Positions 1-12,925 of a DNA stretch of 64,000 bases are shown here, piece by piece. This DNA is from Phyto melanocephala (lineage: Eukaryota > Arthropoda > Insecta > Diptera > Rhinophoridae), in assembly GCA_941918925.1 (NCBI GenBank), contig OW799234.1, positions 8,089,001-8,153,000 of the forward strand, in the 5' to 3' direction. Position numbers and translations under genes: made by a program. Numbering within the stretch: position 1 is the first letter of the stretch; the number at the start of each line of letters is the position of its first letter. Below the pieces are notes generated by a model, which worked only from the letters and a program-made list of their open reading frames with translations, was not told the origin of the DNA and did no database searches.

Positions 1-179
1 TTAGTAAAAATAGAGAAAACTGAGCCTTTATATTGTTAAACAATATTTAAGGAACCATGAAGATTTGTCGACCAAAATTCGACAATTTGGTAAAAACTAT
101 GTTCGAAATATTAAACTAACTTGGATGACTATGAAAAGAGTTATTAAAAAAAATGTGAGACTTGATTAACTCTTGATGT

Positions 180-1050
180 TAAAAGCACTAGACGTCTAAA
201 ACCACAACATGTGAAAATTACAAGGCCGAAACTGTGTATGAAAGTATTGGTTGGAGGAGGACTAGACCAGTCATGAACAGGAATTGCTCTACAGTATATA
301 CTTGCTAAAGATCTGTATTAACGCAATAATCAACTGGTCATTAGGAGTAAAAAAAATTCGCTGAATGGGTTATCGAACATTAAAATTTTAAACCAAATCA
401 TTTACACCTTCAAGACTTTTGTTAATTGCCGCATTTGAGGTTCAGAATATCTACGTGTGGTTGAAGGAAAATAAATGCAGCCTCAGTTTATCATGGTTTA
501 GAGTGGAGTTTGGGCATAGTTCTTTGAAAAGGTTGGTCAAATAGAGAGTGTTATTGGTGCCTTATATTGCGACACAATTTTAGTGATCTTTCTACAATTG
601 ATGTGAATGGCATGGGGTTTCAACAGGACTCCATCACATGCCATACAGCCCGCTAAACAATTCAATTACTGCATGAGATATTTCCTGTATCGTGTACTTT
701 CTCGTTCCGCTGAACAGAATTGCTACCTTAGATTGTGTTATTTAATAACATTGAAACTCTTCTTATGGAGTTATTTTAAGCCAAAGGTCTAAGTCAAGAA
801 GACCACAATCAGCAATGCATTTAAGGATAAAACTAAACACTGTATCAAAGAAATTCAGCCACATTTATGCAAAAGAAGTCATTGAAAATTTCTACAAAAG
901 AGTAAGTGCCGGCACAACCGAAGATTGTTTGTCCGAAGTGCTATTTCAGACAAAATCTCATACTTTATGCTTTCTTCACTCAATAAAGAAAATAACAATC
1001 AATACTAAGAAGTGTCTTTTCTATGAAATTTAAATTAATTTTTTCTTTTG
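180..1050 (+). pseudogene. decayed mariner-like transposase
   Basis: This is a relic of a Tc1/mariner-superfamily DDE/D transposase, the enzyme that cuts and pastes the element at TA sites. Reading across frames near 610-640 gives a corrupted form of the family signature FQQDxxxCHTA. Near 760-785 there is FFLWSYxKxKV, and near 830-950 a stretch resembling the family tail (IQPHLCxxVIENFYKRVSA). The pieces lie in family order on the plus strand, but in different frames with stops between them, so it is not functional. Sequence before about 600 is too eroded to align by eye. Terminal inverted repeats were not identified. The superfamily call is fairly secure; the exact ends are not. Confidence 0.7.
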
Positions 1051-2580
1051 GGATTCCCCCTAATATTTGATGAAATAAATGAATTAAAAGAATTTAAAAG
1101 ATTTGTTATTTGTTAAAATTTGTCTAAATTTTAAAGTTTTGTCTTTAAAATTTTTCTAAATTTTAAAGTTTTGTCTTTAAAACTTTCCTTACATTTATGT
1201 TGTTGTTGTTTTTGCTGTTGTTTTTTTCATGATTATTTAAGCTCAAGGACATAATGGTTTTGTCTAACTACAGCCAGTTCTATACATACTACATACAAAC
1301 ATTTGTGCTAATGTTTTTCTTTTTCTATTTGTGTTGTTGTAGTAGTAGTTGTGGTAGGAGCTGCTAAGGTTATTAAACGAGTTAAAAACATACTTTACAT
1401 GTACCTACAAACATTTGTCTGGCTGTAGGTCTGTGTGTTTGTGCGTGTAAAATTGGCAAAACAGACAAACAGACTTTAATGCAAAAAAATGGAAAATTAA
1501 AAGTGAAATTAAAGTAAGCGGCTCATGTTAAAACAACAACAAAAGCTCATAATATTTATATTTTGTTCTATTTAGATGATGTTTTTATTTTTTTCAATAT
1601 TAAAATACTTACACAAACAACACTCAGACAAACATCATATTAGAAGTTAAAGCAAAACACAGGCAAACAACGTCCAAGACATAAAGCTACTTTAAGTCTA
1701 CATATACAGACATACAAACACATACATATACATTCATAATACTCATTCACGATATTCTTGTTGTTATTTTAGTTAAATATTTTTTTTGTCTGTTGATGAT
1801 TTCTTGTCTGTCTGTCTGTCTGTTAAAAGTCTAAAGAAAGCAAAAATATTTTCCCCTTTTTTTGTTGTAATCACAAAAACACAGCATAAACTCACTACTA
1901 CTACAACAAATACATTTAAAGCCGCCACCACCAACACCACTATTTTATATATATATTTTTTTTTTTTGTATACAAACATGCTGATGTTGATGATGACGAC
2001 GTTGTTGTACTTTAATGAATGAAAATGTTAGAGTCTAGTTGTTGTATTCACACAAGAATAATACTTTAGTAATACAAGTAGCATTTAGTTGTAGTGGAGG
2101 AACAGAACTAAGGAATACCTTAGAATTTAGTTTTTTTTTGTTTGTGATTTTCATTCTTAATTTGCAGCAAGACAAAATTTTTGTATATCTACACACACAC
2201 ACACAATCACACAACCCCTTTTTATAGTAGTTTCCTTGAAAATAAGCAAAAAAAAAAAAATTATTGTTAAACTTAGACTTGGCAGTTGAAACACCAACAC
2301 CAGCCGTAGAAAGAAAGAGTTGGTAGAGGTGTTAGAAAACGCTTAAATTTGTTTCAAGTTTATTTGTATGTGTAGGTATGCCTGTGTATGTTTCTTGTAC
2401 AAAAACATTTATTTTTTTTTTTTTGTTAAGAAAATTAGAAAAACTTAGGAAGTTTTGCCAGCAACAGCAGGGTTAGGGTAGAAATTGTTAAGGAAGGTTA
2501 AGATTTTTGCTCTCTTAAAGCAGCACAATTTTAAAGTAAAAAAAGGAAAGAAAAACCAAATATATAAATAAAAGTCAACA
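1051..2580. other. AT-rich non-coding stretch with microsatellites
   Basis: No coding sequence is seen. The stretch holds TTG/CAA runs, a TCTG cluster near 1803-1822, a CA run near 2192-2204 and poly-A/poly-T tracts. The short open frames here come from these low-complexity runs and have no family resemblance. Confidence 0.6.
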
Positions 2581-3480
2581 AACTTTAGCCTACATTTTAG
2601 GCTAATAGTGCAGATTTAGAGAAGAATGTTTGTTATAAGTAAAACATAATTACTTACTACTACTATTAATTTTACAACGCATAAACATACAAACATAATG
2701 TAGATTGGAAAAATTTAAAAAATCTAACTTTAGAGGATCATGTAAAAATCTTAAATTAAGTTGCCTTCCTATGAAGGTAATTTTTTTTACTATAATAAGT
2801 TTAGCCTAGTATTTTAGTTTAATACAATTTATTGACGGTTTTTTAAATTTTTAAAAAAACTAAGCTTTTACCTTAAAACAATAATAAAAAGTTTTAATAA
2901 TTCTACATCTGCAGTACAGAACTTTAAATTTATCTAAAATGTGGTATTTTATTTGCTTATTTCCATATATTTAAAAAAAAGTGTTGCTAGTTTTTAGGGG
3001 TGAAATTTTCAATAAAAAAACAATTAAATATTTAAATAAAAGTTAGTTATTTAGCACAGCTTTTTGTAGAAAATTATTTTAATTGAATATTTTAAAACAA
3101 TTATATTAAAAAAGTGCTGCCTACTTTTAGGAGTAAAAAGTCAAATAATTAAATATTTAATTTCAAAAACAAAATTTTACATTTAATAAAATTATTGTAG
3201 TTAATTTATTAGTTGAAATAATATTAACAGATTTAAAATATGTCGCCTACTTTTGGGAGTTTTAACTTTTTATCAACTGGGAGTTTTTAACTAATTGTTA
3301 ATTATTATTTTTAACTATTATTATTAATAAATTGTGTTGAAATTCTTTATATAATAAACATTTGAAGATTTTCAGAAAAAGTTTTGCCTATTTTACAGGT
3401 AAATTAATCATGTAAAAACATATTTCTAAAAGTGCTGCCTACTTTTTGGCTTCAAAATAAATTAAAATTTACTTTGAGCG
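2581..3480. repeat. dispersed TGCCTACTTTTAGGAG-type motif cluster
   Basis: At least five related motifs occur in the same orientation: near 2586 (AGCCTACATTTTAGGCT, itself palindromic), 2985, 3117, 3243 and 3428, with a weaker one near 3390. The strongest copies are preceded by AAAAGTGCTG or AAAGTGTTG. Spacing is roughly 40-150 bp with AT-rich spacers that do not align well by eye. It could be an eroded tandem satellite or a cluster of protein-binding sites; sequence alone does not decide. Confidence 0.5.
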
Positions 3481-3659
3481 GTATTTTTGAAAATATTTAA
3501 GAACATTGAAATAAAATAATATTTATTTAATTTTTATTGTCGAAACTTCTTTGTTTAAACTATTACTTTAAATTTATTAGGGCTTGAATTTATAATTTTC
3601 TTTTAATAAAAAAAATATATTTTTGATAAAAAAAAATAATAATGTGAAAACGAAATATA

Positions 3660-4060
3660 TATTCCAGACATTAGGTGCTCTAACTGGACACTGTGTCTTG
3701 GAAACACACGCCAGAAGATTAAATTTATCTTTTCAATGACGTCTGCAGAAGTTGTCAATACGAGGAGGAGGTTTAGACTGTGCAAGATCTGTTCTAACAT
3801 TTAACGGCTTTGGCAGAACTTAGATCTCAACATCTGGTAAAAAAAATTTCCTCACGACCTAGCGAGTGTATCTCACGTTTATGTTAAGAGAATATGCTTG
3901 TTTCTTTGGGCTGCTTTAAGATTACAGGAACCGTTCTTCTCTGGGTGTAGAGGTGGCACTAGCAACCTGCTACATCTCCAGTATTAGATAACACAAAGGG
4001 ATTAGTAATGTGCACAATTATGAAGGTCTTTCTGATCATCAGGACAACCGAATTTATTTT
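3660..4060 (+). pseudogene. relic of LINE ORF2 C-terminus
   Basis: A GC-richer island on the plus strand reads, with stops and one frame change, as the end of a Jockey/R1-like non-LTR retrotransposon ORF2. At about 3672-3720 it gives GALTGHCVLETHARRL, like the conserved LTGHxxxxxHxxR block. At about 3735-3785 it gives CRSCQYEEEV followed by a worn HLLCxCPAL-type zinc-finger region, then AELRSQHL. In intact elements this region follows the reverse transcriptase and RNase H domains and carries a C-terminal CCHC-type motif. Only the tail is visible, which fits 5' truncation followed by decay. Clade assignment is tentative. Confidence 0.6.
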
Positions 4061-4080
4061 CTTATAAATCTCTAAAATTC

Positions 4081-6340
4081 TTAAAAAACTTTTTTCCTTA
4101 AATATGTTTAGTTACTTAACTTCTAAAGCCTGCTTTTAGGCAAAATTTCTGTTAACTTTGCCAAAAGTTCACATGTCTTTGCTTTAAGTTTTGGATGTTA
4201 AGTAATTTTTTTTTCACGTTTCGTTATATAATTAAAACAAATTTAATTACGCGCACGTTTCTTTGTTTCCTTGCATAGCAAAACTATTGCCATTGTTGTG
4301 CCAATGTTGTTGCTATTGTTTTGATTTTGCGGCAAGTTACAAGTTTTCCTAAGTACCACGCCATATTAAATATTGTACATATATAAACTATATGTAAAGC
4401 TGGCAGCAGCAAAACAAACATTTAAATAGAATAAAAAAATATATATAAAACCTAAACTATATTTCATTTAATATAGAGTATATTTTTAGGCATAAGCACC
4501 TACCAAACAGCAGTTAATTTTGTGTGTATGTACAGAGAAAGAGAGTTTAAATTTTATAAAACAAATGATAATGATAATTTTCTATGTCGGTATTATGTAG
4601 GTGTCTGTTATTATTATGATGATGTTGGCTATATGCGAGAGAAAGTGTATGAGTGTATATGTGTGTGTGTGTGTTAGTGTATATGTAGGTGTAGACAATG
4701 ATTATTTAAAGTTTATTTTAAAGGCTGTAAAAGGCATATGTTGCATTTTACTTTAAACATAGTACATACATAAATATAGTACACACACATATGCCTGTGT
4801 ATGTGTCTGTAAGTAAATTATTTTAAATAGGTATATAGTTTTATATACCAAATGAAATGTGTATGTATATAAGTTAACATTTCGTATATGTGTAGAAAAT
4901 ATTTGCAAATAATAATAGACAAAAAAAAAGTTTAAGTATTTAAAACGCAAAGTGTCCTTGAAAGTTTTTGGCATAGTTTTAAGTTGTATGTATGTATGGA
5001 TGTATGTAAAGCAAAACAAACATATACATTTTTAAGTAAGTATGTGTAGTAGTTGATGTTTGTTTTTAGGTATATTTGTGTTTGTTTGTCAATGTGCATG
5101 TATGTTTGTATGCATGTATAAATCTCATAGAATTGCACGCACTTTTGCTTAGAAATTCATATCTTTTAGAAAGATACATACACACACACATACACATAGC
5201 AAACCACCACAATAATAATAATAACAACAACAGCAGTGTTAGCAGCAGCAAAAAACCAAAATAGAAAACAAACTCATTTTAAATGTGGCTTTTTTTTCTG
5301 CTTTATAGTAAGAGTGTGTAAATGTGTTTTTATATTATTGTTGTTGGTGTTTTTGTAGAAAAAAATTTCTTTTCTGCAGCTTTTATTGTTTAAATGTAGA
5401 CATTTAGGGTTGCTGCTGCTGCTGCTGCTAAACTGCTGTTGATTTTCTTTGTATTGTTAATAGTGTGTGAATGTTTGTGTGTTCTTTTTTATTATTTTGC
5501 TCTGCAAAAAAGTCTTTGAACTTGACATGCTTGTTTTATATACATAAAAAACATATGTATTGTGTATATATGTATATAGAAAACAGGATTTTTTTTTGTA
5601 TTTTATTAAAAAAAAAAAGAAAACAAACCAACCAACAGGTTAATGACTTAACAGAAAACATTAAACATTTCCCCAAAACTATTTGCCACTTCATATAAAA
5701 TTCCCTTTAATTTTGAAACACTTGAGATGAGTATCCCAAACATATTATTGTTATACAAAAACTATTGATGTTTATCTAACCAATAAACATTTCCATCTTT
5801 GGCTGCCTATAAAAACAATCATCTCTTATTAACAATCAATGATTAGGCAGAAATTTTCCACAGTCCTTAGCTCTTTTACAAAGCAATTATGCTTAAACCT
5901 TTTGCCAGCGAAACCCCCCAAACACTACTGCTAAATGTCATGTACTTCTGAGAGAGAGAGAGAGAGAGTGTATGTAGAAAATTGCCTTTCCCTTGTTACT
6001 GTTATTAAAAGATGATAATGTATGACTGTCATTGTTAAGATAACAGCGTTACAATTATTAAATGAGGGTTGTCAAAAATAAAATAAAATCATAATTTTGC
6101 TCCCAAAAAACACTAAAAATATTAAGCCATAATAATAATAATTATGTTTTATAGAGAACGTGTTAGCCGCTTTGTTGAACTATTAAAATTATGCCTGTCA
6201 AACGCCGATAAATATGTTATAGTTTATTTTATGCGTTATTAGTAGCGACAGTTAAGATTTTATTAATTATTTGGGGTTCGTAGGTTTTTAAAATCCATTT
6301 AGCTTTAATTATTTCATTTAGAAATATTAATAATATGCAG
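4081..6340. other. AT-rich non-coding stretch, microsatellite-rich
   Basis: No gene is seen. It contains a TG run near 4661-4674, TATG/TGTA tracts around 4680-5110, a CAA/CAG-rich patch near 5200-5250, a GCT run near 5411-5429 and a clean GA run at about 5951-5968. Several open frames here are translations of these repeats in both directions. Confidence 0.6.
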
Positions 6341-6354
6341 CACGTGCTTGTTAG

Positions 6355-6860
6355 CATACGACTGCCTAGTTTTAGGGGTATTTTTGAGAAGAAATAAAAA
6401 AAAAATTATAAAAAGTAGATCAAACAGCAGGAGTTTACAGTTGATGTTTTTTAAGCCCCTGCTGTGTGCAGCTTTTGTTATTTTGAAACTTAAAGGCATA
6501 TAGTTTCACACGTGAGTGTTAAAGGTTAAATAATTTTAAAGTCCCCTAAAAGCATACTTTTAAATAAATTTTTGTTAGGATGACAAAATATTGACAAAAT
6601 TTAGATATTTTATTAGAAAATCGCAGTTAGAAGTATATAAAAAAGGCTAACTTATTAAAAACAAAACTACTGCCTAGTTTTAGGGATGTTTTTTTTTTCT
6701 CATTAATTATATTGACGCTCTACTCAAAAATATAGTATAGTAATAATTAAGCTTAAATTAAATCCCTGCTGTGAGCAACATGTTTATTTCCACTTAAAGG
6801 GTTAAAAATTTAACAACATATTTTGAAAGCCCCTAAAAGCACACTATTATTTTTAGTCCA
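6355..6860. repeat. TGCCTAGTTTTAGGGG motifs in both orientations
   Basis: Four motif copies alternate in orientation: plus at about 6362 and 6669 (CTGCCTAGTTTTAGGG), minus at about 6542 and 6831 (CCCCTAAAAGCA). Each minus copy lies roughly 165-180 bp after a plus copy, giving two inverted pairs. They match the motif at 2.6-3.5 kb and its inverted copies at 27-29.6 kb. Confidence 0.45.
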
Positions 6861-7179
6861 TACCTGTCAAATTAATCGGTTTTTTGTTCAGCAAAACCAA
6901 AAACTGTCTAGAAAATGCAACAAAAATTAAGTGAGAAATTTATAAACGGTCAAACTCGATCATATAATACCCTACGCCACAACACTACATAAATTTAAAG
7001 TTTTATGTGCAGAATGTTTTATTGCGAATTCGACATTAGACTTTTGGTCTGTAAAAAATTTAAAATATCTTTAATCGTTTAATAAACATTAAGGTTAATT
7101 TAGGAATTAAGCTTTTTATAACAATTAACATCATTCTATGACCCTCATAGAATTCTGTAGAAAGAGTTTTATTTCAATT

Positions 7180-7440
7180 AGTCGAGCCAAGTAACGAATA
7201 CCAATTGTCCGTTATGGGTGATTCTTATAATATTTTGGTATTGATATTTTGTTCAACGTGTAAAAGAAAAAGATTCGTGACATTTGGCGATACAAAAAAG
7301 GTCAATAAGATTTGCCATGAATAAAATAACAAACGCTTGCAAATCGTTGAATTTTATTATCCAAAATGGTGCTGTGTGAGAAATGTAGTTCGTAAATTGC
7401 GTCCATTTTAGGGTCGTCATATCTGATGGGTGTAAGTTTG
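7180..7440 (+). pseudogene. mariner-like transposase N-terminal relic
   Basis: Translation near 7330-7420 gives LQIVEFYYPKWCCVRNVVRKLRPF. This resembles the helix-turn-helix start of a mariner-like transposase, in which an R-x-x-I-V-E-F-Y-Y block is followed by N-x-x-S-V-x-x-V and R-x-L-x-P-F-Y-G. Only this DNA-binding part is visible; a stop follows directly and no catalytic region is joined to it. Confidence 0.55.
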
Positions 7441-7639
7441 TGTAGACAAAATCGTTAAGGCTGTGACCTTATTTTTTTATATCTTATGATTTAAGAAAAA
7501 AATATACAAAGAAAAAAACTGTTTTCTATATTTTTTAAAGTTATCGATCTTTTTATTTAAAATTGTAATCTAAACTTTAATGCCTATAATCCTTATAGGG
7601 AAATACAGACGGAAGTACTTTAATTATTGGATTAAGAAA

Positions 7640-8060
7640 GTAACTTTAAGTTGCATAGTACAGCCAAAGGTGGCTGTGAGCATGGCCACTTCAAATATCA
7701 GCTGCACAGGATCGGGGATGTGGAGGTTGTGGAATGTCCGGCAATGGCTGGCAATAGACTTAGTACCACTGGCAGGCACACGTTGGATGTGCGTGCTAGG
7801 GGGGAAATTAGTCTGGGGCAGATGCTCGCGGTAACAAAGGACTCTGTAATGAGGATTGTGGATAATTATCAGTCTGCAATGTGAAGTCACAAAAAGAGCT
7901 AACGCTAACGGCACGGGACTCATTGAGATCGGGGTAACGAAGGGGGGGTCGAAAAGGGACACTCTTATGGAAGAAGTCTGCTTCGATATCCCCCCTACAT
8001 GTATATAAAGGTGGCTGTGCAGCCATTACATTTTTCTGTGGAACAAATTTTAACCAAAAG
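7640..8060 (+). pseudogene. GC-richer relic of LINE ORF2 3' end
   Basis: This island is clearly richer in GC than its surroundings. One frame (7651-7884) stays open for 77 codons. It contains YQLHRIGDVEVVECPAMAG, like the LHRIG...CxYC...EHxxFxCPxW zinc-finger tail of R1/LOA-type non-LTR retrotransposons, followed by ISLGQMLAVTKDSVMRIVDN, like the closing helix region (xMLxxxxxWxxVxxY). The two cysteines of the expected first CxxC are not seen, so the finger is probably broken. The plus orientation and 3'-end-only survival fit a 5'-truncated LINE insertion. Clade is uncertain. Confidence 0.5.
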
Positions 8061-8129
8061 CATAATGCTGTAGGGCTTGATGGCAAACATTTGAAAAACC
8101 CTAAAAACATATCGCTCTCTAAATACATA

Positions 8130-10640
8130 AACGTCTTAACTCAAAATTCGCAAATTTTCAGGAGGAAGTGAATAAGTATTGATGCTGCAAAAGCAATGCA
8201 TTTAACAAAAAATAACAGGATTTTTTCAATCAAAAAGATAGTGATGAGAAAAAGAATTTCTAAAGTAGTAGGTGAAGCAATTTTTATTGCAAAAAATAAA
8301 AAAAAATAATTTTTGTAGTTTTAAAATTCATTGTAAATAACTGAAATGTTTTGTATTAGATTTGTAAAACAAAAGGAACATTTAAGAAAAATTAAAAAAT
8401 TATTGTTTTTTTTTAATTTTAAAAAATTCAAAATTTAAAAAAAATTTTTTTTTTAAATTTTAAAAATCTTCTTAATTTTTAGAACATTTTTAGCATATGT
8501 TGCCTTATTATAACAATTATCACCTAATACCTTATCTAAATAAACCCTTATTTACTTGACCATTTGCTTAGAAGAACATGTGTGAGTGTGTGTGTGTGTG
8601 TAAGTGCATGTACATATAAAAAAATTTTTAGAAAAAATAAAATATATCACTTCCAACGCCTTTGACACTTAGCATTAGTTTTTGATTTCAATTTACTATT
8701 GAAACTTTCTGGAAAAGAAAAAACCTCTCTAGAGATTAAAAATCTCTAAATTTAAATTAACCCCTATAGCATGCTCTTTTAACAGTCCTAAACAAAGTAT
8801 GCTACAGTTTTTTTTAACGCTGAGTTATCTCCCAACAAGATTTAGCACATATGCACATACAAAAGGCGGCCATATTTAAATTCCCTTTAAAAAAAAATAA
8901 CCGGTTTGACAGCTTAACAGCTACAAAAAAAAATTATTTGATTAACACGAAGCTTTAGATAATAGTCAAAGGAAAAAACATTGATTTTAGTGATTTTTTT
9001 TTATGTTTTAAGATCAATATATCAAATTTTCGTTTAATGTTTTTTTTTTTTGGAAACAAACCGGTTAAGTTTTTTGTTTGACCGTAACTAAAGCCGTTTT
9101 CAAAATCTGTGGAAAAATTTTGTATTAATTGATTGAAAAGGGGTGGGTTTTTTGTAGTCTAAAATTGTATGACGACAATTGTCATTTATTAAGTTGCCTT
9201 TGATTTCTTTCTGTCTCTCTCTCTATATATATAAATAATAAGTTGATATGCAAATGTATATTTTTTTTTTGTCTATAACTTATTTTTTCATTTGATTAAA
9301 TGACATCTGCTCAAAAGCAAATCATTTATGGGTATTAAAATCATTAAAAAAAATTGAAATATTTCTAGACTGAAACTGGAGGTTATTTTGCTGATGACTG
9401 AGAGAGTTTTTCCACAGACACACAACTTCTTTTGATTAAAAAAAAAAACAAAAAAAAAATAATAAAAAATAAAACATTTAGAAAAAGGGGGAATAAATGC
9501 ATATTGAATTTTTTTTATTAATTTTTTTTTATTTAGAAAAAAAATTTAAATTGCTGGCTGCTTATTAACAGAAAATGGCTAGAAATTGAAAGATTTTTCC
9601 TTTCAAATGAAATTGCTTTAAAGCATAAAATATTTGCGGCTCATTGCAAAGCACTAGACGCAATAAAAATTATGATCGTTAATATTACAAAAATAATAAA
9701 AATAAAAAAAAACAAGAAAATGACAAGATTTTAAGACACCACAGATAAAACATTATTTTCAAGTTTTTATTTTTTTTTTTATTTTTCTCTTTAAAAAAAA
9801 GCTTTTGTTGTCTGAAGACATACATGTCTTTTTCACAACATTGACAAGATCGTTTGTTTCCTAAAGATCTTTAGAATTCATCAATATCAGCGTGTTAAAC
9901 AGAAATTCCTCCTAAAGACATTTTAAAGAGCTAATCATGTTTGCTACTTCAGCAACCACTTGATCAAAAAAACATAATTCTCAAGTAGTTTTTGTTTGTC
10001 AGCAATTGATCACTACTACAGATCTTGTCAAAAAAAAACTAATACAAAAGAGAGGCCAACAAACAAAAAAAACACAAACACAAACAGCAGACAAACAAGC
10101 AAGATTTTCAAGTGGTTGACATAAATTTGGCTTAACTGCCACTGCCACTACTACAGCAACAAAATTATATTGATCTTTTCCATAATGCGCAATAAATATT
10201 TAATCTATACTTCTTTAACAAAAAGACGCCTACATTTAAAAAACAACTGACCTGAAATTTTCTTTTAATATTAAAAAAATATATATAATTTTTTTTAAGG
10301 AATTTCAATAAAAATAAATTTAATCCACCTCAAGACAAATTTAAAAAAAGCAACCACCGCACATGACAAAGAAAAATTTTAATTAATATTAAACAAATTT
10401 TTTAAAACAAACATTTAAATAAAATAAATTACACTCAATTCAAAATAACATAAATTAAAATTTTATTGAAATTTGTTTATTCTTTTATTTAATATTAGTA
10501 TTTTTATTATAAATATTTTAACCCAATTAATATAGAAAATTGGCTGCTGTAGTGTAACAAACCAGAGGCATTCGAAAATGTAAAAAAAAATTATTAAAAT
10601 GTTTTCCTCTATTGTAAATTTAATAAAAATAAAATGAAAC
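8130..10640. other. AT-rich non-coding stretch
   Basis: No gene is seen. It has long A/T homopolymers, a TG run near 8587-8601 and a CTCTCTCTCTATATATAT tract near 9213-9230. Two CCGGTT-containing patches (near 8910 and 9061) face each other weakly, but no element ends could be defined. Confidence 0.55.
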
Positions 10641-12087
10641 AAAATAGACAGGGTTCGTAACACATCTTTAAGTGCTGTAATAAGTTTAAGCCAACTTCCT
10701 CCATAAACTTTTAACAAACAAAAAAAATTTTTTCTAAAAATATAAAAAAACAATCTTGTTTAAAAGTGTAGTTATCTAAACGTATGGTTAATTAAAAAAT
10801 ATTATTAAATATAGAGGAAAATTAAAAAAAAAAAAAAAAGGCAGGGTTCCAAATTTATAAAAAAAAATTATTTTGTAAATTATTATTTTTTATCATAAAT
10901 TTAAATGTTCTCTATATTTTTTTATTGAAAATTTTTTTCATTTAAATTTTTTAACAAGTCAGGGTTCAGATATGCAGAACAAACTTTAAAACAGTTTAAA
11001 ATGCATCACAGATAGACATTTTCAAAGAGTTCAACAAGTTCTTGCTTTTAATTTTTCTCATGTTAATTATAATATTAGAAATTTAATAATTAATTAAAAT
11101 ACTATAACATATAAAAAATTCAGGGTTCGGAACACTATAACATTTTTTATGCAAAACTTTAAAGTAATAATTGACATTTTAACTAAGATTTTATAATTTA
11201 TTTTTTTTAATGTTTTCATTTTTTTTTGTTGGTTTAAGTCAGGGTTTGGAAATTAAAAATTTTGATATATTTTTATTTTTTTTTTTTACTAATATTAAAA
11301 TGTTGTTGAATTTTAAGGAAACAGGGCCGCCTATAAATATATATTTTTTATCTTTGTTAACTTTTTATTTTATCTTATAAAAATTTTAATTTTTTTAAAG
11401 TCAGGGTTTGGAAATATACTATATGCTTTATTTTTTTCACTATCATTAAAACTTTTTTAATATAAGGATTCAGGGTCACCTAAAATTATTTTTTGTTAAC
11501 TACTTATCTTACAAAAATCTTTATGTTACAAAAAATTACAAATATCAGAGGTCGGAATTTATTAGGTACTACTAAACTGTTGCCGAAATATGTCTTTAAT
11601 ATAGTCTTTCCAAAACCTTTACATTACATTTAAAAACCAATGTTTTAATTATATTTCTTTGCAATTTGCTCTTATTCACAAATATTTTAAAAACATTTGT
11701 AAATATCAGGGTTCGGAGATCCTGCAAAAGATATTGTGGTTCTACATATAATAATTCAAGGGGTTTTCAATTTATATAAACATTTTTTAAGTTTTTTTTA
11801 ATTTAAGTTGTTTGAAATTTCCTGTTATTTATATATATTTAAAAAAATTTGTTAATATCAGGGTTCGGAAATCCTGCCAAAGGAATTGTGGTTTCATATA
11901 TAATTCAAGGGTTTTTTAGTTTATATAAATTTTTTTTACGTTTTTACTTTACGGATTTGGTTACGATTTATATGTAAAATTTAAAAAATGTCAGGGTTTG
12001 GAAAAAATAAACAAAATTTTTTTATATGTATGTATTTAACAGAATTTTCTATTACATATACAATACATAACAATTAAAAATTAAACA

Positions 12088-12925
12088 AGTAAGAGCGCTA
12101 TATTCGGCGGTGCCGAATCTTAAATACCCTTCACAACTTGTAGTCATGCAATAACAGTAGTTTGTGTCACCATTCATCCCATATGAAATACGTACATACA
12201 TATAAAAAACACACATATATAAAAACATCCCATTGTAAAATTATAAATTCGCGTATGTATGTTAAAAAAAACAAAAAAAAAATAAAAAAAAAATTTAAAA
12301 AAAAATTTAAAAAAAAAATTAAAAAAAAAAAATTTTAAAAAAAATTATTATATATATAATATATATAAAACAAAAAAAAAATAAAAAAATATTAAAAAAA
12401 AAAATTTAAAAAAAAAAATAATTAAAATATAAATAATATATTAAATAAAAAATAAAAAAAAAATTAAAAAAAAGAACTTAAAAAAAATTGAAAAAAAATT
12501 TTTTTTGCCTCAGCTGGGATTCGATGCCACGTTTTCTCTAACCAGTATACACGTTCGTATGTATGTATGTTGTTGTTGTAATGTTGTTTTTGTGAAAAAA
12601 AAATCTAAGTGGTCGTGGGTTTTTGCTCATATCTCAGTTGTTTATGTACCAATGTTCCTGATTTTCAATACCGATCTACTCCCGAATATTTCTGATATTT
12701 TCATACCTTACCCGGGTCCAACCTATGTCGGGGGGCTTCAAAAAGTTGATTTCAACATACACACGGACAGACGATCAGACGGACAGACTGACAGAGCTTA
12801 ATCGACTCCCCTATTCATAAGCTTTCAGAAAATATATACTTTATGGGGTCGGAAATGAAAATTGTAGAAATTTCACACGGAATGACAAACCTATATATAC
12901 CCTTTTTCACTCTGTGAAGGGTATA
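12088..12925 (+). mobile_element. TATACCC-ended repeat, subfamily 1, copy A
   Basis: This is a non-autonomous repeat of unknown class, represented seven times in the window. It opens with AGTAAGAGCGCTATATTCGG and a 7-bp-stem hairpin (ATTCGGC-GGT-GCCGAAT, 12102-12118). Then come ATACCCTTCACA, an A-rich tract (12254-12510), a CTCAGCTGGGATTCGATGCC block, TCATATCTCAGTTGTTTATG, a GGACAGAC cluster (12764-12795) and GGGGTCGGAAATGAAAATTG. It closes with a second hairpin made by TATACCCTT and AAGGGTATA. The first TATACCCTTCACA-like and last TGTGAAGGGTATA sequences are inverted. The conserved 98-residue open frame across 12505-12801 recurs in sister copies but looks incidental. No transposase is present. 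Confidence 0.75.

Noticed and set aside
4753..5264. Several overlapping frames on both strands
   Set aside because: Products of TATG/CA microsatellites.
8905..9070. Facing CCGGTT patches as a second hAT-type element
   Set aside because: No TAGGG-type ends or target duplication found; the core is itself palindromic, so facing copies are uninformative.
12505..12801. Open frame conserved among TATACCC-ended repeat copies
   Set aside because: Its recurrence (also at 53507 and 63496) is explained by repeat copies; subfamily 2 differs and the frame runs through the GGACAGAC minisatellite.
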